From Ypsolopha sequella (lineage: Eukaryota; Arthropoda; Insecta; Lepidoptera; Ypsolophidae): a DNA stretch of 64,000 nucleotides. Shown here one piece after another: positions 50,201 through 61,300 of the stretch. The stretch spans positions 11,084,417 through 11,148,416 of the forward strand of contig OW203997.1 in the NCBI GenBank assembly GCA_934047225.1, written 5' to 3'. The notes under the pieces were generated by a model that saw only the letters and a program-made list of their open reading frames with translations, was not told where the DNA came from and ran no database searches. A program made the translations under genes and the position numbers. Each line of letters begins with the position of its first letter. Within the stretch, counting starts at the first letter, position 1.

Positions 50201-53200
50201 GTTGAGTTGGTATTGAGAAGAACGATAATTCTGGATTTGAGGAATTATTATTGAGGCATCCGAAGACAGAACAATATGTACGACAGCGTGCTGTCGACAT
50301 ATTTGAAGTGATCGGTGCCGCGCTGGCGCGCTTGTTCGAAAGACTTGACTGAGCGCGACCGCGGCGTAACCCCGACTAGCACCGGCCTTGCATACCGAGA
50401 TATTGCTGTTGTGTGCGTACTGTAGTTCGTGCGTACTAGCACGCACACATATTAGCCGCGCGATGTACCTTTGGTTGAAGATAAACTACTTTTCTGGTTT
50501 TACTATGGTATTGTGCACAAAGGAGGAGTTACGTATTTAATCTAAAAAACCGGCCAAGCGCGTGTCGGGCTACGCGCAGTGTAGGTTTTCATAATTGCCC
50601 GTCAAAATAAGCCGACTGAGAAAAGGGCTTTTTGTTTAATACTATTAACGTAGGTATTAATTGAGTTCTCGGTTTAGTATTTTTCCTCCCATTAATGAAG
50701 GTACATATTATGTAGGTATATTCATCTCTCTGAAATTGTAATATGATTATATATTAGTATATATACAAGGTGACTTTTTGATCATCGTCCAAATTCATAC
50801 TGGTGGCTTGGTAAGTGATCAGTATCATGGATCAATAACAATTTTTGTAAAATTCGTAAAATGAAATTTCGACTCCCCATAGTGATTCACTCGGAACTGG
50901 AAGTGAATTTCTATGGGAAGCTGTATACATATATATGTACACTATAGTATATCTGTCAATGTGTTCAATTTAAATGGAAAGTAATTTAGGAGGTGATTCA
51001 GTATCGTTAATACATCACATTCCACTGCAAAGCACTTTTTTTTGCGCGAACTTTTTTTTCCCTTCTCAGTACAAAGTGGTTCGATCAGCTGACTCAGTTT
51101 GTATGGACGAGTGAAGAAAAAGTTCGCGCAAAAAAAGTACTTTGCAGTGGAATGTGATGTATTAACGATGCTGAATCACCTCCTAAATTACTTTCCGTTT
51201 AAATTGAAAGACCTTATATATAATTATAGGTATACCTACATTACATACATAAATATATTTCTATTTATTATATAGGTGGATATTCTTATCTATAATAAAG
51301 CTATTGGTTTACCCGAAAAGGGGGGGTACCAGGGGGTAATCCAAATCCCTATCCCCTTTCTCCCCCAAAAACGACGGTCTCTTATGTGTTGTACAGTTAA
51401 GCCAAAACGGTTGGTAATGACGCTGAGATAAATGACAAAATAAAAGGTCGTCTATCAAGACATCTAGAAACAATAGTAATGTAATCAACATTACATAATA
51501 TACTTGAAAATTGCTTTGCAACCTTTGTTTGAAATATTATTTACGAATACAAAATACTCAAGACAACAATTACATGTCAATAACGTTTTAGACGCTGGTA
51601 GAAAATCATCATCATATATATAAAAAGAGAAGTCCTGACTGACTCACTCATTCACTGACTCATCAACGCGCAGCCCAAACCCTTGGAGCTAGAAAGCTGA
51701 AATTTTGCACAGAGCTTTCCTTTGAAATTCTACCTCTAAAGGGGTGAAACGGGGGTCCAGATTATGTAATTTTATTCGAGTTTTGACAAGAGTACTCCTA
51801 TCGATAAATGAGTAAAATATGTTTCAGGTTTTTTCAGACTTCAACCCCTAAAAGGAAGATGGGGTGACAAAGTTTGAAAATCAACATGGGTATCGTTTGT
51901 TTGTCTTATCGGGTCGCTGATTACGAAAAAAACAACGATTTCTAAATCCAACGTAGTGGACGTGAAATACCATCATTCCCTGTTGGGGTGCGATGGGGTT
52001 GAAACGCTGAAATGTGTAAATATCAATACGGGTGTCGTTTTCATGGTTTTTTTTGGACGTTAATTACGAAAATGCCATCTATTTTGACATTTAATATAGT
52101 GGACATGAAAATTCTTGAAAGTATGTGTGCCAGTGCAAATCGACTGTAACAGACGGACAGACAGATAGCCACACAAGTGATCCTATTAGGGTTTAATTTT
52201 TTCCTTTTCGCATAGACGATTATAAGTCTCAGGGTCAGTCACTGAAAACAGCAGGAATTGATCTTACGGGGGGGGGGACTGCTTTTCGCACGGCCAGTTT
52301 TACGTAGCCTGCTCGAGAGTGAGCTCACCTAGCAGCCTGGTCGTGTTAACAGTTTAGGGAAGAACTTCTAATGTAGTATATACAGAGGAACTTTAAGTAT
52401 GAATTTAAAAAACTAATAGGTAATAGGCCCCGCCTAAGAAACTTTACCTGGAGATCAAATAATTGCACCAAAAACAATCCAAACCAGATTTAAATACGTT
52501 CTATAAAAAGTACTACAGAATAACTAAATCAACGCGGGCAAAAGCTAGTAACTTAATAAAGCCGATTCTGAAGGCTTTAAGTTTCAGTGCTGTCAAAGCG
52601 TAAAATTTTCCAAATAAATTTAGCTGCTAATCCTAACTCTTAAGGACTATTTTGTATTGAAGAAAATTTAGTGTTGACAGCACTAAAACTAAAATTAAAG
52701 CCTTCAGAATCGGCTTTATTGGTATCAATTCGAATGTGCACAAATACGACATAACTTAACTAAAATTAAGTTAAGATGTATCATATTACTTTTGCTATTC
52801 GGAAAAACACAACCTAACCTATTTTTATAGGAGCAAACTAATTTTAGTTAGTTTGAATTAAATTAAGACCAAAACACAATTTTGCAATTTGGAGTGACCA
52901 TCTAACTGTCAAATTTTAGAAACGTCAAACTAAATATGGACAAATTTTAGTCGAAACATATTTCGTGACGATTAAATTTTAACAAGTTCATTAAGAAAGT
53001 TTTCTGATCGTTTTTGAGGTGAGAATGGAGGAATATGTCGTGTTGGCCTTAGCAGATGCAGAAAAAAGGTAAATGATACTGTTAAAACTACCATTTTCCG
53101 CCCAGAGTTTACCAAAGGCGGCAGTAAAAATTATATGCCTTGTCTTTTCTAAGTGCCTTTGTACTTTTTGTATACCCCGACCTATTTTTCCCATATAAAT

Positions 53201-56200
53201 CAAGATACTTACTCTGATTACATTATTTCCTTTTGGTATATGTTTGTGGCAGCTACTTAATACAGATATTTACCGAATAAAGCTGCGTTTGCAAACTTAT
53301 TTTCAAAATACTTATTCCCGAAGACAAGAGGTACCTGCTGCTACTACCCCTAATGAAATAAAAACCGAAGCAGAGTAGAACTACAATTCAAGTCATGCTT
53401 TTGCATGTAACATAGTGAAGATTACTTTCAGATGTCTTGAAATAAACGGTGATGCCTAAGTACATAAACACCGGATACTATACTATGAGCGAGACAAAGA
53501 AGGGCTGCTTTTGAGTGCTTCTCCTGGTGGCCTGCTGGTGAACGGACAAGTCACTGAAGCGAAATATCCACATGGTACCATACCCTAAAAAAGTTCATGT
53601 TGAAAAGGAATCATAGTCATTACTACCAAACGACCGCCTGTGGTCTAGTGTGGTTTGAGCACTCAGTCTCGGGTTTTAATCCCGTAGGGGCACACTTGTG
53701 CCTGCACATTAAGGTGTGGGTCCATTTTGTGCACGAAGTACAGCAATAGAGCTCACGTCATCATAGAAATCACGCTGGGACATACTAATCATTGGTAAGA
53801 CACGGGTGTACGAGTGTGGACTACTACTTGCATTTCACAGTTTATACTCGAAAACACATCTGACACCTCTCGGGGATTCATATCGTTGCATTGCTAAATA
53901 CAGAGCCAGTCGTTTTTTTACGTTTTTTTATAGTTTTTATATATTTTATACGTTTTTATATTTTTATACCAGTCGCCAGTAATTTAATTATTTAGAACTA
54001 ATCAGAATAGGGGTGATATATTATGATGTATATAGAGACGAATATTAATTATTGCAAATATTGTTTCAAAATTAGATGTTTTTATTCTTCTCATTTAGAA
54101 AAAGATGTAAAAAGTTTATGGCAAATTATGGCTAGATGGCGCTGCACGCCGGTACATCGTGATATCGTTATTTTCCTAACGCTTGTTTAAGGTCATTGTC
54201 ACTGACTAGAACATATATTCCGTTATATGTCTTAACATAAATAACTACTTTTTGTGAGAGGGTTTAACTTTAAAGCCCTCGTAATGCCCACTCTTTTACC
54301 AAAAGACTGTTTTTACGCTCGTCATAGCGTTAATGGAAACCTACCAGTATTCAGAACCCCAGTACTTCTGAGCTGCGGCAGAACTGTAACAGCCTAATAA
54401 TTTTAGCACAGTTAAAGATAAAGATGTGAAATTTGGCACAAAAATAGCATTAATTTTCCCACATACATATCACGGTCTAAATAAAATATGAAAATTTTGA
54501 AAATTCCCATAGCTTTTTCCTAAAAGATACATATATGTAGTATATATTTTATTTCAGAGTATATACTCCTTTTAGGTCATAGTTTTCATTAATCAATATC
54601 AATAAATATTATCAAAATACATATGGTAATAAAAGAGTAGAACCCGCTGTGTCTGAACATTAGAGAAGAGTAATAAAAATTTAAAGGCCGTGACTAAATA
54701 AGAGTAATAGAACACAAATCAGTGATTTTTAGAATTGTTTTCTGTCTGTCTGTTTGTTTATTCGTGCACATCTCCGAAACAACTAAACGAATTTTGATGT
54801 AATTTTCATAGGTGGACGGAGCTTAATTTGTAACAGAATAAAGGCTTTATTTCAATAAAATCGAACGACGGAAAAAAGTAATCGTCATTTAACGATTCTA
54901 GGAATTTACTTTTTTACTGTTAGAAGTTACATAGCAAATAGTAATTTCTAGCGTTAAAGGCTTATAGATAGAAGTCACGAATAAGTGCTAAAAGAAAACA
55001 AGAAAGCTTTGTTTAGATGTATGTAACGTATCAAATTTTAGTACACAAACATTAGTCCTTTACGTAGTCAATTTGAAAATTGACTTACTACTCGTATGGA
55101 AGGCTATAAGACACTTCAAGCTTTCTTAGAAATTTTAAATTCCGTTCACAAATAGATCTTATAGCATATGTATAGGAAAAAACCGGCAAAGTGCGAGTCA
55201 GACTCGCGTACCTAGGGTTCCGTATTGTGGATGATAAATTTTATTTTTTCATTTTTTTACCATGATTTTTTTCATATTTTTAGTCCACCAGTTTTAGAGA
55301 TAAGGAGGGGGGACAGGGGATTTTTTTAAATAGAAGAAATTAAATATAGCCTAACTAAATATTTTTACAATCAGATTTTTAAAAGGTACCTACATACAAT
55401 TTGATACCCATATTTCATTTTTATAAAATATTTTTTTTCTTCTTTTTTTTATATTTCTCATTTGTGCTCAACTTTTTTTTAACCACTATAGTTTTCCTGT
55501 AATTGGCCAGTTATGATCTATAATTGACATTTTTTTAGTCTTTCCTCCAAGATCTGAATTATTATGGTTAGTTCTGTAATTGAAATATAGACGGCGCTGC
55601 AAGTAAATTATATCGCGCAATTATTTGCAAAAATTTGTGTAATGGAACTCAACTGCTTTACAACAAAAAATTATATAATTTTTGCTGGGTATTCTTACTG
55701 GATGTGGCTCAGGTGAAACTGTTTTTATACCGCGTATACCACTCATCCCCAATAACTTCCGGTCCGAATTTAAGCGCAGTTTCCAGTAGCCGTTTGCTTT
55801 GCGATGACTATAAACAAGTCCCAGGTAAGTCCCTTAAGCCTGTACCTGAGCCTAGAGCATGACCTACTCCAGTCTATCTAGGATTCGTTTGAAGAAATTA
55901 GGACTGTCCTTGTATTGAAAAAAATATATTTGGTTTATTAATCTTTTCTCTAGGGATGTTACGTATAAACAATGTACTAAGATTTATACTTTTGTCAAAA
56001 AAAAATGTTTTGCACCCTCTCTTTTTTTGGTTATCAAACGTTCGCTTCAAGAACGCGGTTAAGAGATCAACTTGATTTTTTTTTCATAAAATAGGTAATA
56101 GAAATATGAAGGTATATCACCTAAATTCAATATTTTTTTCCCTACAACATTTTTCAGTATTAGCTAAAAACACACCAATTTGTTGTTTCGCTGAGTGATC

Positions 56201-58350
56201 ACTAGTATTACGCGTTCAAGAAAAAGAGGCCAAAGAGCCAACATATAATCGCCTCTATGACAAGCAAATAAAGTCTTTGCCGTAGGACTTATTGTGCTGG
56301 ACGGGTAATAAAAAAGTTGCTAGAGTATGCCATCTTCTTAAGGCTGCTGGTGTCGACTTAAGGTTTGATTGTTTTTCTCACGGCCAACTGTATGCGGCTT
56401 GCTCGCGGGTCAGTAATGCAAACAATATTTTCATGTTTACTCAAAATGGAAAAACGGTAAATGTTGTGTAAAAAGAAATACTTTAATGTGGCTTATTAAA
56501 ATTTAAACTAAAGACTTATTCGCCCAAAGTTACGCAGTAAACTATTTTCATAGCACAGCTTGAAATAGAAGGGAAGGTTATCATTTGTGAACATAAGAAA
56601 ACTACTACGACTGTCCCTACTATCAAATTACAATATTCAAAATTCTAAGTGGTGCAAGATAACAATAAATTCCACGTGGACGAAGTCGCGGGCAACAGTT
56701 ATTATAATTAAATATTTTTAGGGTTCCGTACCCAAAGGGTAAATAACGGGACCATATTACTAAGACTCCGCTGTCTGTCTGTCTGTCACCAGGCTGTATC
56801 TCATGAACCGTGATAGGTAGACAGTTGAAATTTTCACAGATGATGTATTTCTGTTGCCGCTATAACAAAAAATACTAAAAAACAGTATAAAATAAATGTT
56901 TAACGGGGCTCCCATACAACAGCATTGTTTTTTTGCCGTTTTTATAGATAATGGTAAGGAACTTTTCGTGTGCGAGTCCGACTCGCACTTGGCTGGTTTT
57001 TAGAACCGTGTCCATCTATCTGCTCATAGATGATATTCAAAAAAAAAAATCGGTGTTTTTGTCGGTATTACAGGCATCACGCAAAAACTAATGAACGAGT
57101 TTTGGTATGGTTACCACTGCTTGATCCTCAGCAGTGAGGCATTAATTACAATTAAAGAAGGAACGAAGATCTCTTGTCTTGATAACAAGAGGTCGCAGGT
57201 TCGAATCCTGGCCCGGGGAATTTTTTCAAATTCTTGTCTTTGGGTTTGTTTCTGATTGATCTTTTCTAGTTTGTAATGCACTCTTATAATATTTTGAGTA
57301 AAATATGTTTCAGGTTTTTTTCAGAATTCAACCCCTAAAAGGGGGAAATGGGGTGACACAGTCTGAAAATCAACATGGGTATCGTTTGTATGTTTTATCG
57401 GGTCGCTGATTACGAAAACAACAACAATTTCTAAATCCAACGTAGTGGACGTGAAAAACCATCATCCCCTGTTGGGGTGCGATAGGGTTGAAATGTTGAA
57501 ATGTGTAAATATCAATACGGGTGTCGTTTTCATGGTTTTTTTTGGACGTTAATTACGAAAATGCCATCGATTTTGACATTTAATATAGTGGACATGAAAA
57601 TTCTTGAAAGTATGTGTGCCAGTGCAAATCGACTGTAACAGACGGACAGACAGATAGCCACACAAGTGATCCTATTAGGGTTTAATTTTTTCCTTTTCGC
57701 ATAGACGATTATAAGTCTCAGGGTCAGTCACTGAAAACAGCAGGAATTGATCTTACGGGGGGGGGGGGACTGCTTTTCGCACGGCCAGTTTTACGTAGCC
57801 TGCTCGAGAGTGAACTCACCTAGCAGCCTGGTCGTGTTAACAACTGAGGGCAGAACTTCTAATGTAGTATATACAGAGATACTTTAAGTATGAATTAAAA
57901 AAAACCAATAGGTAAAAGGCCCCGCCTAAGAAACTTTACCTGGAGATCAAATAATTGCACCAAAAACAATCCAAACCAGATTTTAATACGTTCAATAAAA
58001 AGTACTACAGAAAAACTTAATCAACGTGGGCGAAGCCGCGAGCAAAGGCTAGTACTAAATATTATCAAGCTCCATAGAAATAGGCATTACTTTGCCTAAT
58101 TCAATCATGAACTTATGGATATATTAATAATTTGCAATATTCCGCTAAACATTCTTATCATGCTATTCAAAATGCAGACTCAAGCACCACCCACCCTCCC
58201 GCATAAAACAAGCACAGGTAGGTAGTACGAGCACAAAATAAAGCAAAGCAAGAAAACTTATCGACGCGTGTTTCGTCAAGGGATGATTAATATATCCATA
58301 AGTATTAAGCTCGCCTATGTACGAAATTTTTACCTTGTGCAATAATGAAT

Positions 58351-58381
<31 letters not shown>

Positions 58382-61300
58382 CAAGGTGACTTTTTGATCA
58401 TCGTCCAAATTCATACTGGTGGCTTGGTAAGTGATCAGTATCATGCATCAATAAAAATTTTGGTGAAATTCGTAAATGAAATTTTGACTCCCCATAGTGA
58501 TTCACTCGGGACTGGAACTGAATTTATATGGGAAGCCGAAATTTCATTTTACGAATTTCACAAAAATTGTTACTGATCCAAGATACTGATCACTTATCAA
58601 GCCTCCAGTATGAATTTGGACGATGATCAAAAAGTCAGCTTGTATATATCTTTTTGTCATTGTTAAGTATTCACTTGTTAAGTTCACTAAGTATTTGAAT
58701 ATTTAGTCTACCTTTCAATAAATAAATCGTCACTGATTGTTTATTGATCAAGGAAGTGGTGCGGGGCAAAGTGATGCGGTATATATGCAGCGTTGTAAGT
58801 AGATTTTTTTTTTTAACAACCAATTTTATAACAACAAATTTATGCAACAACTTTGACCTCTATTAATTTGTTCATTTAAATAGGATTATATTTATTAATT
58901 GCTTTTATGGTTTTAATACGTAAAACTGAAATAAAATGTAGCATTGTTAGATAATTTAACTCAAACTTAAAGAAGTTGTATTTGTAACGCTATTGTTAAT
59001 AAACCAAATAAATTTAAAAGTACATATTTTTTGCATTTAAAGAAATATCCAAGTAACTTTGAAAAAATTAAGTTCCAGACACAGTAACCGATATACGTTT
59101 CGTAAATACATAAGATTCTCACCACGCAGGAATTTTGTCATTTGTAGAGTCACCCGCCCACGCATGCGCAAACTTTTATACCTTCGCTTGATTTATCGCT
59201 TCAGATAACGAGTAGTTGGCACAGCAGGTATGATGTCTTGATTTAGTTACCATGTCGCAGAATTTCCATATATTTTTTTGTCAGATTTATCAAATTTAGA
59301 CAAAATTTCAACAAATAATCAAAAATATGTGCGTAGTAGAGCAATGAGGAGCGTGTTAGATTTATATATAAATAAATTAGGGAGCCGAGCGAAGCGGAGT
59401 AGACCGAGGCAGCCCCGTAGTTTTAGCAAAATTCATGATATACGCAAAAATCTTTATTTTTTAAAACGGCGGAAGAATAAGTAAGTATATACGAGGGAGG
59501 CTGAAAAGTAATCTACCTAACTATGAAAGAAAAGACGTAACTGGATAGTTTATTTTTATTTTTCTATATAGTCCCCTGCTAATAAAATGCACTTATTAAA
59601 ATTTTCAAATATTGAATTTAAGCCATTAAAAAAAATATTTTTCGGTTTGTCGTCAAAATAGTCAGAAACCGCTGCCTTCATTTCGTCATCGGTCATAAAC
59701 CTTCGTCCCCTGAGGTCTTTCTTGAGAAGTCTAAACAGAAAATAGTCACAGGGGGCTAGATCTGGACTATAAGGGGGGTGGTCAATGGTTTCGAAGCCAT
59801 TGTCTTTAATTGCTAGCTTTGTTGTGCGTGCGGTATGCAATGGTGCGTTATCGTGCAAAATCAGAATTCCTTTGCTTAGTTTACCTCGCCGTTTTTCTTT
59901 TATTGTCTCTCTTAGTTGATATAATAAGTTTGAGTAATAATCAGCATTCATTGTAGTTTTCTTCGGTAAATAATCTATGAGCAAAATCCCTTCTGTGTCC
60001 CAAAAGATTGTAGCCATAAGTTTACCGGCCGATGGACAGACCTTGAATTTCCGAGGCGGCTTCTCATCCTTAAATTTCCACCGTAACGACTCTTGCTTAC
60101 TTTCCGAAACCCATTGTCGAATCCAAGTCTCATCACATGTTACAATTCTAGAAATTATTTCTTCCTCTTTCCCTCGACTCATGTCCAAAAACTCTTCGCA
60201 ACATTTGACACGCCTGTCCATGTCAAATGCAGTCAACATTCTAGGGACCCAACGTGCACTAACCTTGGACATGTTCAAATGCTCATGAATTAGTTCATTG
60301 ACTTGCTCTTTACTAACGCCCACATCTCTAGCTATCTCCTACTGCTTCACTCGTCGGTCCTCTAATATAATTTTTTTCACCCTGGCTACATTTTCATCGG
60401 TGACGGCTGAAACTGGTCTTCCGCTACGAGGATCAACTTCGAGGCTCTCACGACTTAATTTAAACTGCCTTGACCAAAACTTTATAACAAATTCGGAAGA
60501 ACACGAACTGCCAAACACACGTAACATACGCTGTCTGATCTCCGAAGGCGTATTCCCTTATTTAGTCAAAAACCTAATCACCGCACGCGGCTCAATTTTA
60601 TCCATTTTCACTTTTTCTACCGACATGTTCGAAACAATTGTAGGAGACAAATAAACGTGATGCAATAAACAAATGAATGTAATACATTTTGAAAATAGAA
60701 TAACAAACGAATATAAATCCATACCAGCCAGCATTATTTTGTATATATTCCTGACCAAGGAGATTACATGTCAGCCGCCCTACGTACAATGTAATTTCGC
60801 TAGCGGACATATAGCCACATTTATAAATAAAATTCAGTTACCTACACTGGTTAGGATTTCAATCTTCCTTTTTATAAGAAAAAAAACCGATCAGTTTAAA
60901 ATCAATATACCTAATTTGTGAGCGTTATGAAAATTGCTTGTTTTAGGGCTTCTGTAATAGACGTTTATGGTGGAAGTGATGTCATAAATGTTCCTTGCTT
61001 ATTTATTTATTTGCCAGCTAGCAGAGAACACAAAACAACATCCTATTTGAGGGCCTTATAAATAAGATATAACCTGGATTAAAATGGATGTTGTCGCACA
61101 TGGTGCAATTTTGGTAACCTAATTTTCCTATTCTAGGACAGGGATCGCGACGAGCTCCAACTTCCCTTCACTGGACCAGTTTAAGTGTCAGAATGCTGAA
61201 GCTGTTTGGTTTTACTTTAAGGAGCTATCCTGACTGGGATGACTGACTGGTACACAATATTCACGATTGCGGGGAATCAGTGCAGACTCATCGCCCCCTC

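Noticed and set aside
254..50507. The two element A copies as an assembly duplication
   Set aside because: Each has a different 7-bp flanking duplication and different surroundings.
53025..53070. Possible first exon MEEYVVLALADAEKR with a donor site
   Set aside because: No continuing exon, no domain and no promoter support; a 15-codon frame is expected by chance.
59278..59484. Basic 68-codon plus-strand frame as a small gene
   Set aside because: Contains a dispersed repeat word, has no recognisable domain and lies in an ALP intron.
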